The notes beneath the pieces were generated by a model. It saw only the letters and a program-made list of their open reading frames with translations. It was not told the origin of the DNA and did no database searches. A stretch of DNA of 64,000 nt from Melastoma dodecandrum (lineage: Eukaryota; Streptophyta; Magnoliopsida; Myrtales; Melastomataceae), in contig JARUPY010000083.1 of assembly GCA_029817715.1 (NCBI GenBank), positions 1,240,001 to 1,304,000 of the forward strand. The letters run 5' to 3'. The position numbers and the translations under genes were made by a program. Below, in pieces: positions 42,470 through 55,599 of the stretch; position 1 is the first letter of the stretch; each line of letters opens with the position of its first letter.

Positions 42470-44139
42470 CCTTCATTATTATAGGAGTATAATTCTGCCC
42501 AGCTGTTACTTCCTCCCCTGGCCCCCCAAAGACCTTAGCTGAGAATCAGCTTAAATGAAGGTACCATACGAGAGGATATCTAAAAGAATGCAATAGTACA
42601 CCATCTCCGACGTCGTCAGGAGATGAAAGCTTCAAGCCAATCGGGCTGGCGGAAATGTCGAATGAAAGAGGTAGCCGGGTTAGTTGAGTTGATATAGTTG
42701 TTGTACTACTTGACTGGGAATAAAAAAAAAACTTACATAAGAACTGGAAAAGTATGTACGGTAACCCTCTCTTCCCCTACTGTTGGACTCTTGCACAAAA
42801 ATTACTAATTCTTTTAATTTTTTGCTAGTAAATTTCTAAACGCTGAGTAAAAGGCCTCTAGGCTTAGTAAATTGTTCCACGTACGTACGTACGGGGCTTT
42901 GTACATTTTACTAATCAACGAACGGTGAAAGTTTAGTAGATCACAGTACAGTACTAAAAATCTAAGGAAATTATATTACGATACTAATATTGTTAGAAAT
43001 TTACTAATGGACTTAGTAAAACTCTATAGACTTTTACAAAGCCCACGGTAGTAGTACCAAATTTTTTTTTTCAAAATTATACTAAAAATTTTAATAATTT
43101 ATTGACTCGAACACTGATAACTGATCCCAAAATCCAACCCCCATCCTTTGTATAGGTGCGGGGCATGCCTCTTGTACAAACTTGTCAAAAAATCGGACCC
43201 TCGGCATGAACTTGTCCATCCCCACCTTCAAAAGCGTCACAAATCCCTCAAAATATATCCAACATCGTCCCACAAGGATTTATTAATTGTTTATGATGTT
43301 GGATATATTTTGAGTCTATGATGGAACTTTTACAAGTTTTTTTAAGTCTATGATGGAACTTCGTGAACTTTTTTTTTCCTATATGTGATCCGAAATTTTA
43401 TTAATTGTTTATCCAATTATGTTCTTAATGCGTGTTAATTGACTGATCAACCTTTAACATTGATTCGACAACCTAGGGAGACTCGAGATGGTAGTCTACG
43501 TTAGATCTGGAATTGGATAGCCTAAGAAGTCAATGTGTCGGGAAATCGGGCTTTAGTTTGAAGGATAGGGACCAAATCCAATGTTAGACTAGTTTCATGT
43601 AACTTACGGGCTTTACCCGGGCATTAGTTTGAAGGAAGGGCGTAGTTTCATGTAACCTACGGGCTTTACCCGTAGTAGTAGTCTTACAATAGAGTCATCA
43701 TTCGACCTTTACCGATTTTGTGTATTCTTGACAACATTAACAACTATCGACCAAATTCAGCTTACGACTTAATCTAGCTATCGAAACCTAAAACAAAAAA
43801 CGTACTAGATGTTTTAATATTATTTTTAATATTTTAGTTTATAAATAAAAACCGTTAGTTGTTTGACTTTCTCATGTTAAAATTCAAGATCGATCATAAT
43901 TAATATAAAAATAAAAGTTTATAATAAAATTATATAATAAATTATATTAATAATAAAATAGAAAATTAACTAAATAAATTCCATAAAACAATTTAAGGCA
44001 AATGGCGGAACATGAAATTGAAGGGCAGGTAGATGGCAAGGGGCCCTTGGAATGGAACAACCCAAAATATGGATTCATTCCATCCGAACCCCAACCCCCA
44101 AGATGGTCTCCTCCTCCTTGAATCCATCAAATAAATGCT
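42470..44139. other. Intergenic sequence upstream of PP7
   Basis: No gene recognised. 42840-43060 is rich in TTACTAA/TTAGTAA motifs similar in style to the foldback at 59.2 kb. A short duplication (TAGTTTCATGTAAC and ACGGGCTTTACCCG) occurs at about 43588-43620 and 43648-43680. Confidence 0.35.
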
Positions 44140-44166
44140 TTGATTTCTAGGGTTATTTCTCAAGGT

Positions 44167-44214
44167 TTCAATTTTTCTCTTTCTTTCTTTCTTTCTTTTT
44201 CATTACTCGGAGAG
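44167..44214 (+). promoter_or_regulatory. 5' leader of PP7 with pyrimidine microsatellite
   Basis: A CTTT repeat at about 44178-44198 lies in the probable 5' untranslated leader just before the ATG at 44215. Pyrimidine-rich leaders are common in plant mRNAs. No clear TATA box was identified. Confidence 0.35.
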
Positions 44215-46880
44215 ATGGCGTCCCCCTCCCCTTCTTCCAACACTCCATCCGACGTCGACGACAACTCCTCCGTCATGCCCCCTTCGTCCTCCTCCACCTC
44301 CGCCGAGCTGGATCGTCCCCCGGACGATGGACCTGCCCCCGTCTCCTGGCCTGAGGGCGGCCTCGTTACCCCCTCCTGGGCCCGGGACCTCATCTCGACG
44401 CTCGACTGGGCTTCCAGGAGGATCCCGCCCTCCGACCTCCCCCGCTTTTTGCCCGTCGAGGTCTTCGACAGGCTCGTGCTGACCGCCTCCAAGCTCCTCC
44501 ACAAGGAGCCTAACCTCTTGAGGGTAGAGGTCGGGGAGGGCTTCTCCGGGGAGGTTGTGGTCGTTGGGGACGTCCACGGCCAGTTGCATGATGTGATCTT
44601 CTTGTTCGAGGATGCCGGGTTCCCTGGCGATGATAGGATCTTCGTTTTTAATGGGGATTATGTTGATAGAGGTGCTTGGGGTCTGGAGACGTTCCTGATC
44701 TTGCTTGCTTGGAAGGTGAACATTCTTCTTAATGTTTATGTTGTCGAATATCATCATCGGCTTTTCATGTTTGGTTCCTTTCGATAGCTTTCCTCAATGA
44801 TCAGATGTTGGGTGATGTAGTGAGTAGCAGTTGTCGATTACTAAAGTTGACCCCTATTCTGATATGTATACCCTGTGAAGGCTCTTCAAAATGTATGTTT
44901 GTTTTGCTAGCTGAATCTTTCAGAAATTACAGGCCATTAATTCATGCATTAGCAAAGATATGAAAAGAATATTTCATTCACGTCGAAACAGGACCCTTGC
45001 AGCCCATAATGCCGACGGTATTATAATTCAAGATTAAAAGTTTTTGGCTGATGCTTAGACTTCTCTTTCGCACTCTTAGCTGGAAACCCTGGGTATGCTA
45101 ATAGATTGTTTCGGTGGTTGCTGTTGTTTGATGCTTTTTGTTGATCGATTGTTGTATCCTTATTATTCAATGAAATCAGGTCTAGGTTTGTTTAGTGAGA
45201 AAACCGAACAATTGGGTGGTGGGAATAATATGGTCACCAGCTGAATGAAGGGGTTTCTCGGGGAAAGAATCGTTGCTTTGCTAGTTTATTTATTCTTTCT
45301 GTAGCAACCTCTGCTTGTTTACTCATTCTTAATTTGGTTTTCTTACGAGTCCATTTCTTAAAAGTTGATTTGCATGACTAGGTATGTCTGCCGGATAGAG
45401 TGTACCTCCTCCGTGGAAACCATGAATCCAAATACTGCACTTCTGTTTACGGTTTTGAGAAAGAAGTTTTGACAAAATATGGCGATAAAGGAAAACACGT
45501 GTATAGGAAATGCCTGGGATGTTTTGAGGGGCTACCATTAGCTTCGATAATTGCCGGACGTGTTTATACAGCTCATGGTGGACTTTTCCGAAGCATTCCT
45601 GTCACACCCTCAAAAAGATCGAAAGGGAAGAAGAATCGGCGTATTCATTTAAACCCTGAAGTTAGTACTTTATCTCTTGGTTCCTTGGAAGAATTATCTA
45701 AAGCTAGGAGATCGGTTCTCGACCCTCCTTGGGAAGGGTTGAATCTCATTCCCGGTGATGTGTTGTGGTCAGATCCATCCATGAATCCCGGTCTTTCTCC
45801 CAATACTGAGAGGGGCATTGGGCTATTATGGGGCCCGGACTGTACTGAGGAATTCCTAAAGAAGTACCAATTAAAGGTTATTTCCTCATCCATGTGCATT
45901 GATTTATTTCTCTGATAGGCATGGCTTGCTAATATCTGTATAGATTTAGCTAAAGGTTTGGTATTATCTCATTGCTTTGTTACTTAGAAATTATGTTGAA
46001 CCCTAGTGAGTTTAGCGATTGACCAGTTGGTGTAAACTTTCGGCGTGTGTCACTTTGCTAAAGGATTTCGAGAAATTGTCTATTGGGATCTGTTTATCCA
46101 AGGAACTCCAGTAACTAGGAAAATCTTGATTGTTGTGATGGATTTCTCAAATCTAGGTAAAGGGTTGATGTGGTTCCTCAAATTTAATTTATTCCCAACT
46201 CGTGATTAGGCTGTTGGCTGCTATTCTCCAGTTAATTATTAGATCGCATGAAGGACCAGATGCAAGGGAAAAGCGGCCAGGCCTTTCAGGAATGGATGAA
46301 GGGTACACAATAGATCATGTCGTTGAGTCGGGGAAGCTAATAACGCTGTTTAGTGCTCCAGATTATCCTCAGTTTCAGGTAGAGTTTCTTTTTAGCCCTT
46401 CAACAATACATGAATCGGCTCTTTTTCAGAGTTTAATATTTTGATATTATGTTAAACACCGTATTTATAAGGTTAATGTAGGTTAGGTATGCGTTCATCA
46501 TTTCCTTGTCTTGCATTTGCACAGTCGAGATGCCTGATAAGTAAACCTTGATTGGTCAATGATACCTCTTTCAACAGGCTACAGGGGACCGATACCGGAA
46601 TAAAGCTGCTTACATAGTGTTAAAACCCCCGGATTTTGATACCCCTTTCTTCCACACCTTTGTCGCAGTCGTCCCTCGGCCAAAGGTTTGATTAGTTGCA
46701 TCTCTGGAGGAATATGAAACTTGGTCTGGTATCATCATCTCATGATATCTGTAAAACTGTTTAACAAACATTGGGGTTTCCTCTCCTTTGGTGCAGGCAA
46801 ACCCTTACTATGATTTTGAGTACGTAATTGACTCGGACGAGGAATTAGACCTGGCGGCAATGGTCCCTGCAGCACCTTGA
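44215..46880 (+). CDS. PP7: Serine/threonine-protein phosphatase 7
   Basis: Five exons: 44215-44715, 45382-45876, 46232-46378, 46578-46685 and 46797-46880, each a whole number of codons, all introns GT-AG. Product 444 residues. PPP-family motifs are complete: [41 protein letters not shown] and, near the C-terminus, IIRSHEG and FSAPDYPQF, with metal-binding Asp, His and Asn in place. The insertion [10 protein letters not shown] between HGG and the rest of the domain is typical of plant PP7, as is the C-terminal [13 protein letters not shown]. The N-terminal 65 residues are Ser/Pro-rich and disordered. Plant PP7 is a nuclear phosphatase that binds calmodulin and acts in blue-light and heat responses (family knowledge). 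The start at 44215 (MASPSPSS) is preferred over 44140, which lies in the leader. Confidence 0.94.
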
Positions 46881-47579
46881 ATGGCGGAAGGCGAGTGCGT
46901 CAGTCAACCATTTGTAGCATATGATTTAAGATATGTATCATGTTTCTGCCTGTGTGCGTGCATTTAATTGTGGTTTGAAGAAGCCTTAGGTAGTATTCGG
47001 TACGAATTCTCTCTGTTTTTTTTTTTGAAAAAGCAAAACTATAGTAAAAAGCAGTTTCTTCGGTTTGGGGAAGTGGTGAGAGATTTTGGGGGCTTTAATT
47101 TTTCCCAGAAATGTTTCAACGACGGGTTGCCAATTCATTTTTACAGGGATATGTTCTATAGAATACTAGAATTTATATTGTTTAGCGTTGTTGCCTGGCC
47201 TTATCAATTACTGCCATTTCATTTCACTCCGCGAGCATGACTTCTGGAAAGTAGTATTTATCTATATCATATGACTTGCAAAAGGTATTTACAGTCACGT
47301 GGACGGCACCACATGGAATCGACCATTCAAAAGCGCATGCACCGTGACTAACAGATTAAACAAAAACATAGTAAGCTTTAAAATTTCAATTATACGGTCC
47401 TTAATTCGAATTTTATGAGTTTTCTTTTAAAATTTTAACTATACGGTCCTCGTTCGAATTTTATGAGTTGGACTTGAACTCGTCAAGGGAGGAGGGGCAG
47501 ATGAGGATGGAGGCAGACAAGGGAGGGCGAGGTGGGCAAACGGGTAGGGGCATGAGGGCAGACAGGAGAGGGGACAGAC
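46881..47579. other. Downstream of PP7
   Basis: Probable 3' untranslated region and intergenic DNA. The short frame at 46968-47240 overlaps low-complexity sequence and shows no domain. Confidence 0.35.
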
Positions 47580-48159
47580 TAGGGGTGTTAATGACCGGAC
47601 TCGGACACTATATCCAAGTTTGGGCCCGAGTTAAATGTTATCGGGCTCGAGCATTAATCAAGCTTGGGCCCAAGCCTGATCAATATTTTTGTATCCGAGT
47701 CCGAGCCTGAGCTCGACCCGAGTTCGAAAATACAATTATAAGCATAAAAAGGGATCTACTTATTGTTCATTTCATAAGAGACATTATCTATATTTAAAGT
47801 CGGTCACAAACAAAGGGGCATGAAATATAAAATCCACATAGGGGATGTAATAGAAAATTCACATAGGGCGCCATAATGTTCATGATTTGCATCCAACTTC
47901 TGGAAACCTTTGTTTCTTCTCGCCTTCCTATTGCTTTCGATCACCCTAGTTGTTTAACATTAAGAAAAAAAATTAGAACTATAATAAAAATAAAAACAAT
48001 CTCAATTGTTTTGTTGTTACCATCAAGTGGGAGAGTGATTTCTATTGGCTTCTTGTTAATCTGTCAATGTAAGAAAATAGAAAACAAATTTTAAATGAAA
48101 TAGAAAATGTCAAAAGATAGTATTCATTAGAAATATTATCTTGTTGGTCTTCTTGACTT

Positions 48160-49708
48160 TGTGCCGATTTGTAAGCCAATCACCCCAATAAATAAGCATT
48201 TGTACAGTCTCCGAAAGTAAAGATTATCGAAATGCATCAATAACTCTTCCACCGGCACTAAAAGTAGCTTATGAAGCTACACTAGTAATGGGATCGAAAG
48301 AACATCCCGCGCCATCTTCGACAAGATACGATACTTTGTTGTATTAAATTTCCACCAGTCAAATGCATCAAATGTAGCATCTCCAATATCACTCATATGA
48401 CAATCCTCATCGAGATACATATCCAATTCGGATTTCCGAGAATGAGTGATACCTACAAGCTTCTTCCTTTTAAACTCTTCAAACTTTGACCAATAAGGCT
48501 TAGAACATGAGGTTGATGAATGAGTAGTTTCAGCTATAAAACCTTCAGCCTTTGAATAATGCTCATCAGTCGTACTTTAACTTTCCAAGACGTACGCCTC
48601 ATGCATATTGTGTAAAATACAACGAACCTCTTTAATATTGTATTTGACATTCTTTCTTGAGTAGTGCTTTTGGAAAACGAAACTCAATCACCAAGAACTT
48701 GTATCTTGGGTTTAATACAACCGTTACAGCCATCAACAAGTTACATTCGCTCCAATATTTGTCGAATTTCTCTTTCATACTTCTCACCATCTTAAATAGA
48801 AAATGATGCTCATCACTAATCTCAACAACATTCTTATCCAGCATCATTTTCACCCTAAAATCTTCATGAAGGAACGAGTTTGAAGTAGGATACTCACTAC
48901 CTGAAATGATATTAGTGACGGGGTTAAAAACCTCAAACACGTCACAAACTTGTTTGACCATTGTCCAATCATCGGTGCTTGGGCAAAACTTTTAATTTGA
49001 TTCTCGCTCCATATAGCGAGGAAAAACATCCTCAAACCTCATTGTCCTTGTCAACATATCAAACGTTGAGTTCTATCTTGTTTTGCACTCATGATGAGTT
49101 TTCTGAAGGATATCTGCAATTGCTGTGAGATATCGGCAAACGTCCTAAGTCGTACCTCGATTTGGTTGACAAATGCCACGTTATCGTGCACTTTTTTGAT
49201 AATCTTCTCAATTTCAACAAGGCCATGTTCAAGATGTGTACATAACACCGCACATGTAATAATTTTCCATTGCAAAGCAACTACTTATTCCTTGAGAAAG
49301 AGTTTCTCAAATACCTCAATGTTGCATCATTCTTTAAAGCAATGTCAATAGTAAATTACTTATAATAAATAAAATGAATGATGTCAAAATATTTCAAATA
49401 AATAGAATTGAATAGTAAGTAAAAATTAAATAATAAGAGTTCTCTTTGTACCTTACTCTTGATTCCCTATTCCGTCAAACATTTGTAAATTGCATTTGAT
49501 ATATCTATTCCACGAGTTGGAGGGGCCAGATGAATTCAATTCAAAACTATTTTTTGTAATTTCTACAATTGATCACCAAAATGGCCGGTGACTATCATAT
49601 ACTCAATACGCTGACATGATGACTTCCACATATCAGTAGTAATACTAATCGCACTTATTTCCTTAAGCATGTTAAAGATACGTTGTTTCTCCAACTCATA
49701 CACTTCGA
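48160..49708 (-). pseudogene. hAT transposase, middle and C-terminal part
   Basis: Broken minus-strand frames in order. EISAISITTDMWKSSCQRIE and YMIVTGHFGDQL carry the first catalytic Asp region. HVRCYVHILNMALLK follows, then EFNP-like FEVFNPVTNIISGSEYPTSN, EKFDKYWSECNLLMAVTVVL and NPRYKF. The last is a dimerisation region near 48230-48330 (LSIPITSVAS..ATFSAGGRVIDAFR). Several stops and frameshifts break the frames. The order and spacing match zinc-finger BED/RICESLEEPER-type hAT proteins. Confidence 0.8.
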
Positions 49709-49712
49709 AGCA

Positions 49713-50558
49713 GATATAAAGACGGTCGATAACTCACCCACACCCCGTCATTGCCCACCGGAAGAGGAGTCACTTTGCTCATCACTGACTAACAGAGCGA
49801 CGAAAGTATTGAGCGACAGCTTCAAGCGATAGGAATAAGGCGACACAACCTACTCAGCGACGATAATCCAAGCGACACTCATTTTAGGCGACGACTTTAA
49901 GATTCGAAGTTGAAGGGTCACGAAGCCAAAGAGTCTTGTAGAAGTTGAATAGATTTCCCTTCTTCCATTCATGTATCTACTCATTCATGCGCCTTCATTT
50001 ATGTTTGATTCATTTTTAATAAGCCATTTATTGTTCATCCATGAATCTGGCCTTGCATGCATTGCTTTAGGTTCATTTTCTTACATTTATGATTTTCTTT
50101 TGGTGCCCCCTTTAAAAAGGGCGCCCATTGTAAGGATTTGGCATATTATTCAGAATTATAAACCCTTTTGTTAGACTTTGTGTTCCTACCCGAAGTGAGT
50201 GGATTCTCCTTCAACCTCATTCTTCATTTGGTGGATTTCCAAGTGTAGACTGAGTTGAGTGTATCAACCGGTGGTGGTGTATCTATATCCTCCGCATTGT
50301 GCCTCGCCCTTGTCTTATTCGTGGTGGTGTATATGTATCCACGATACAAACGAGTTTATCTGAGTTCTTCTTTCACGGTGAGGTTTCTATATCAGTGGAG
50401 GTTGAATCTCAACATATCATTTTTCCCTTATTCCTTTCCGATTGATCCCCCATACACACTTTCCAAACATACCCACGTCACTCTATTCCGCACCCTCATT
50501 AGTGACGTTCTCATTTGTTTTCGGTATTGGAATAATCTATTCCTTGTCGTCCCCTATC
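49713..50558 (+). repeat. 5' LTR of the decayed gypsy element
   Basis: Matches 54508-55085 in blocks: CACCGGAAGAGGAGTCACTT, GAGCGACGAAAGTATTGAGC, TGCCCCCTT, AAAAAGGGCGCC, GTAAGGATTTGGCA and GAGTTGAGTGTATCAACCGG. Two insertions relative to the 3' copy. Confidence 0.88.
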
Positions 50559-50603
50559 ATCTTGGTATCAGTGCTCAAGGTTGTTGTTGAGCATACGGTT
50601 GCC

Positions 50604-53600
50604 ATGGCCGGAAGACTTCGTCATGGTATGTCTCTAGACGAAGCACATGTTGCTCGGCTGGAAAACCAGATCGCCGATATTCAGCAGCAGCTACAGTCAT
50701 TGCAAATCAATAGAGCTTCTTCATCATGTAGTCGTGGGGACAACGATGACGAGGAGAACCCATGGTTTGAGGAGTCTCAACAAGAGTCTTCACCAGTGTA
50801 CCGTCGGCAGGAGAGAAGTACTCTGGCGATAAGTGTCCAGATTCCGGAGTTCGAAGGCAACTTGGACCTTGAGGAGTTCATCGATTGGATGCACACGGTC
50901 GAGCGGATCTTCGACTATGAAGCGGTGCCCGAGGACCAAAAGTTTAAGTTAAGTTGGTAGCATTAAGGTTGAAGAAGTACGCCAGCCTATGGTGGGAAAA
51001 CACCAACCAGTAGAGGCTTCGAGAAGAACGTGATAAGATTAGGACGTGGTCGAAAATGAAGACGGCCATGACGAAAAGATTTTTGCCCAAGCACTATTGG
51101 CGAGATCTCTACCTCAAGTTATAGTCCCTTCAGCAAGCTTCGAGTTTTGTTAAGTACACGAGGGAGTTTGAGAGGCTCTTGTTGCAATGTGATGTCCAAG
51201 AAGCCCCCGAGCAAACCATTGCTAGGTATCTTCGAGGACTTAAGCCACAGGTTGCGGATGCAATTGAGCTTCAACAGTATTGGACATTCGACGATGTTCG
51301 AGCGCTTGCCCAAAAAGTTGAGCGGCAGCAAAATAGAAGGACGAGTACCCGCCCTTTTGTGAAGGTTCCGCCTTTCAATAAGGGGGTACCTCCCAAACGA
51401 AGCCACAACCGACGACATCGAGGAAAACTGCACCATCGACTTCCAAGACAAAAGTTCAAACACATGATCGAGATCCGGTGCGACGATGTTTCAAATGCCA
51501 AGGATTAGGTCATATGGCATCGGAATGTCCAACGAGAAGAAATGTGTGGAGAATTGTCTGATGGAGAAGAAGAGTTTGATGATAACATTGATCCTATTTT
51601 GGATGCAGAGGAGATCGAGGAGTATCCGGACGAAGGAGAATTGTTGGTCGTCCAAAAGGCTCTGAGCATGACACTCGTCAGAGAAGAGAGTCAAAGGGAA
51701 AACATCTTCCATATAAGGTGCACTTTCGACAACAAGGTCTGCCTTGTGATAATGGATTGTGAGAGAGCTCCACCGATGTTGTTTCGAGGATGATGGTTGA
51801 GAAGTTGAAGTTACCCGTATAACCCCACCCTCGTCCATATCAACTCCAGTGGTTCAACAAGGAGAGTGATGTTCGAGTTACCCAGCGAGCGCGAGTACCA
51901 TTCTCAATTGGGAAAAGCTAAAAGGACGAAGTTGTTTGCAACATTATTCCGATGGACACGTGCCAGTTGCTCGTAGGTAGACCGCGACAGTTTGATTGAC
52001 GCGCACAGCACGACGGGTATCACAATTTATATTCCATCAACACCAATGAGAAGAAGGTCACCTTGATGCCCCTGACTACTCAGTTCATCATAATATCGCA
52101 GAATCAACCCACCTAGCCACCGCTCAAAGGAGTGCAATTGGTTTGAGCAATCCACGAAGGTGAGAAAGCTTACTTTATAATTCTTATTGAAGTAGCCCAT
52201 GGTTAGCGCACAATTCATCCCCGTGTAACGGAGATACTTGATGAGTTCAAGGACGTGTTTCTGGAGGACCTCCCTGTCAAACTACCACCCTTGCGAAGTA
52301 TTCAACATCAGATCGACTTGGTTCCGGGAGCATCCATACCCAACCGACCAGCCTATATATGTAACTCGAGGAAGTAGCTGAAATTCAAAGGCAGGTCGAC
52401 GAGTTACTTGAAAGGAATTGGTGCGAGAAAGTTTAAGCCCTTGCTCCGTACCAGCAATATTGGTGTCGAAGATGGATGGCACATGGAGAATGTGCATGGA
52501 CAGACGCTCAACAAGATAACGATGAAATATCGCTTTCTGATTCCCCGACTAGATGACTTGTTAGATGAACTGCATGGAGCGCATATATTTTCAAAACTGG
52601 ATTTGCGAAATGGTTATCACTAAATCCGAATGAAGGAAGGTGACGAGTGGAAGACAACTTTCAAAACCAAGTACGGGTTGTACGAGTGGTTGGTGATGCC
52701 TTTTGGTTTGTCGAACGCGCCTAGCACATTCATGCGGCTGATGACCCATGTCTTGTGACCATTCATGGAGACGTTCGGGGTTGTCTACTTCGACAACATT
52801 CTCATCTACAGCAGCAGCCCTGATGAGCACGTTCAACACCTTCGAACACTGTTTCACACACTCCGTGACGAGAAGTTGTATGGCAATCTTAAGAAGTGTG
52901 AATTCTTCCAACCCAGCGTAGTATTCCTGGGTTTTGTAGTTTCAGTCGAAGGAAAGTGGACAAGAGCAAAGTCGCAGCAATCAAGGAGTGGCAGGTGCCT
53001 AGAAGTTTCCATGACGCTCGAAGCTTCCATGGCCTAGCGTCATTCTACAGGAGGTTCATTCGAGGTTTCAGCTCGATCGCCGCCTCACTTACCGAATGTT
53101 TGAAGGGAGAGAAGTTCGAGTGGACTCCAACCGCTCAAGTTAGATTTTAGTGACTAAAAGAGGTTTTGAGCGATGAGCCAATTCTTGCTTTACCTGACTT
53201 TGCGAAGATATTCGAAGTCGAATGTGACGCATCCAGAGTTGGGATAGGAGGAGTGCTGATTCAGAAAGGGAGACCCATCGCTTATTTTAACGAGAAGCTC
53301 AGTGGCGCGAAACTCAACTACTCAACGTACGACAAGGAGTTTCTAGCTATCGTTCGAGCCCTTGAGACGTGGAGCCACTACTTGCTGCCCCAAGAGTTCG
53401 TGATGCACACCGACCATGAAGCTCTCAATTACATTAATGGTCAACACAAGCTTAGTTGGCGACATGCGAAGTGGGTTGAATTCCTACAATCTTTCTCCTT
53501 TGTGCTCAAGCATAAGCCTGGAGCGAAGAATGCAGTCGCGAATGCTATCTTAAGGAAGGTGATCCTATTGTCCGCGATGGAGATAAAGCTAATTGGATTC

Positions 53601-54500
53601 GAGTACCTCAAAGATCTCTACCAGGACGATGAAAACTTTGGAGGGATTTTCTTCCAATGCACCAATCAGGCCGTTGATCGATTACATCAGTGAATGGATT
53701 CTTATTTTGAGATTCTAAGTTATGTATTCCCAAGAGTTCGACTCAAGAGCTGCTCATTCGAGAAGTCCATGGAGGAGGAATCGCTGGACACTTTGAAATT
53801 GACAAGACATTGTCGATGTTTCAGGAGCACTTTTATTGGCCGCAAATTAATGAACAAGTCAAAAATCTTGTTTTGAGATGGGCGGTATGCCGGCAAGCAA
53901 AGAGTCGAGTTGAGCCTCAATGCTTATACACTCCTTTGCCCATCCCGGAGCTACCATGGGAACATGTGAGTATGGATTTTGTGCTAGGATTACCCAAGAT
54001 GCAACGACAGAAAGATTCGATCATGGTTGTGCTCGATTGATTCTCCAAGTTGGCGCATTTCATTCCCTGCCACAAGATGGACAATGCAACTCACGTAGCA
54101 GACTTGTACTTTCGAGAGGTGTTGCGGTTGCATGGAGTATCTAAGTCGATTGTATCAAATCGTGATGTGAAGTTCGTGAGCTACTTTTGGAAGACATTGT
54201 GGCACAAGCCTAGGAACCAAACTCGTCATTAGTACAGCGTACCATCCACAGACTGACAACCAGAGGTTGTCAAAAGAACCATGGCAATAATTCTTCAAAC
54301 CTTGTCTCGAAAAACCGGAAGGATTAGAACATCAAGCTTGCTCATGCAGAGTTCGCGTGTAATCGAGAACCGAGTTCGACAACTAAGTGTTCATCCTTTG
54401 AGGTAGTCTATGGCTTAAACCCCTTAGTAACTATCGAACTAATGCCTCTAGTTGAAGATGAGGATTTTGTGAGTTTGAGGGCAAACTATCTTCAACAAGG
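50604..54500 (+). pseudogene. Broken gag-pol of the decayed gypsy element
   Basis: Gag from ATG 50604 (LENQIADIQQQLQSLQI coiled coil, then IPEFEGNLDLEEFIDWMHTV) runs to about 51500 with stops. Protease remains near 51700-51760. Reverse transcriptase lies at about 52500-52960 ([20 protein letters not shown], then [13 protein letters not shown]) with stops at 52621 and 52756. Its catalytic motif reads YFDN instead of YxDD. RNase H lies at about 53160-53560 (FEVECDASRVGIGGVL, MHTDHEAL). Integrase lies at 53800-54300 (SMDFVLGLP and [12 protein letters not shown] keep two Asp; the Glu region is out of frame). The tail is shortened (MPLVEDEDFVSLRANYLQQ). It is not functional. Confidence 0.85.
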
Positions 54501-54507
54501 GGAGGAT

Positions 54508-55085
54508 GATAAAAACATGGTCGACAACTCGTCCACCGGAAGAGGAGTCACTTTACTCATTAGCGACTGACTGAGCGACGAAAGTATTGAGCGACAGCTT
54601 CAAGTGACTGGAATAACGCAACACAACCTACTCAGTGACGATCATGCAAGCGACACTCATGCATCTACTAATTCATGCGCTTGCATTTAGGTTTGTTTCA
54701 TTCCCAATAAGCCATTTATGGTTCATCCATGAATCTGGCCTTCCATACATCATTTTAGGTTCATTGTCTTTTATTTATGATTTTTTTTGGTGCCCCCTTC
54801 AAAAAGGGCGCCTATTGTAAGGATTTGGCAGATTATTCAGAATTATAAACCCTTTTGTTAGACTTTGTCTTCCTACCCGAAGTGAGTGGATTCTCCTTCA
54901 ACATCATTCTTCATTTGGTGGATTTTCAAGTGCAGATTGAGTTGAGTGTATCAACCGGTGGTGGTGTATTTGTATCCTCCGCGTTGTGCCTCGCCCTCGT
55001 CTTGTTCCTGGTGGTGTATTTATATCCTCTGCGTTCCCCTCTGTTTTTGGTATTGGAATCATCTATTTCTTGTCATCCCCATATC
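54508..55085 (+). repeat. 3' LTR of the decayed gypsy element
   Basis: Starts GATAAAAACATGG after the polypurine tract (or TGATAAAA from 54507) and ends CCATATC. Shorter than the 5' copy by two gaps. Confidence 0.85.
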
Positions 55086-55587
55086 AGCAATCATTATTGA
55101 AAGTGTCACGTGATAATCTTTTCCATTGAGGCATCCCACACATCTGCATAAGGTTAAAACATTCTTCTTCGACAATCGAAAATGAATGCTCATAAATCAT
55201 TATCCAATGAACTTAAGTCTCCCTCATTCTATCCATATCAAGAATACAATCCATAAAAGATGAAGACAATACCTTCGCGGGAGCATCATTGCGCTTGAAT
55301 GATAATTTCGGTTGCCTTTGTTGAGAGACTTTGTAAGAACAACATTCTAGATTTCTCTTTAAGTGACTCGTACACGAGTGTTTATATGAAAATACAGTCT
55401 TGTAATATTTTCATTCCGCTTTCTTGACTCCGTCTTTGTTAGTCACGATTGTCATCCCATCCCCAGAAAAGAAGTTTTCAATCTCTTTTTTCACACGGAA
55501 CTCTTCTAGTTGTATGCTTTCAATTGTGACGTCCACATAAGTATTTCCTCCAATATTGGATCCTTCAGCTTGAGATCCTGAATCCAT
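55086..55587 (-). pseudogene. hAT transposase, N-terminal BED zinc-finger part
   Basis: Minus strand from ATG at 55585-55587 (MDSGSQAEGSNIGG). A BED-like zinc finger follows: KDGVKKAE-stop-KYYKTVFSYKHSCTSHLKR, with the Cys pair damaged. The frame then reads to WKRLSRDTFNND at the insertion point. It continues beyond the gypsy element as EVYELEKQRIFNMLKE on the far side (49708 and below). Confidence 0.72.
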
Positions 55588-55599
55588 CTGTATTACCTA

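Larger units (their letters stand above)
49713..55085 (+). mobile_element. Decayed Ty3/gypsy element inserted in the hAT transposase
   Basis: The 5' LTR is 49713-50558 and the 3' LTR 54508-55085, flanked by AGCA at 49709-49712 and 55086-55089. The primer site TTGGTATCAGTGCTCAAGG (from about 50562) resembles the initiator-Met tRNA type. The polypurine tract AAGGGGAGGA lies before 54508. The LTR copies differ by two large gaps (about 80 and 190 bp missing in the 3' copy) plus many substitutions, so the element is old. Internal gag-pol is broken throughout. Confidence 0.85.

Noticed and set aside
44160..44757. Minus-strand frames of 114 and 184 residues
   Set aside because: Shadows of the GC-rich PP7 exon 1.
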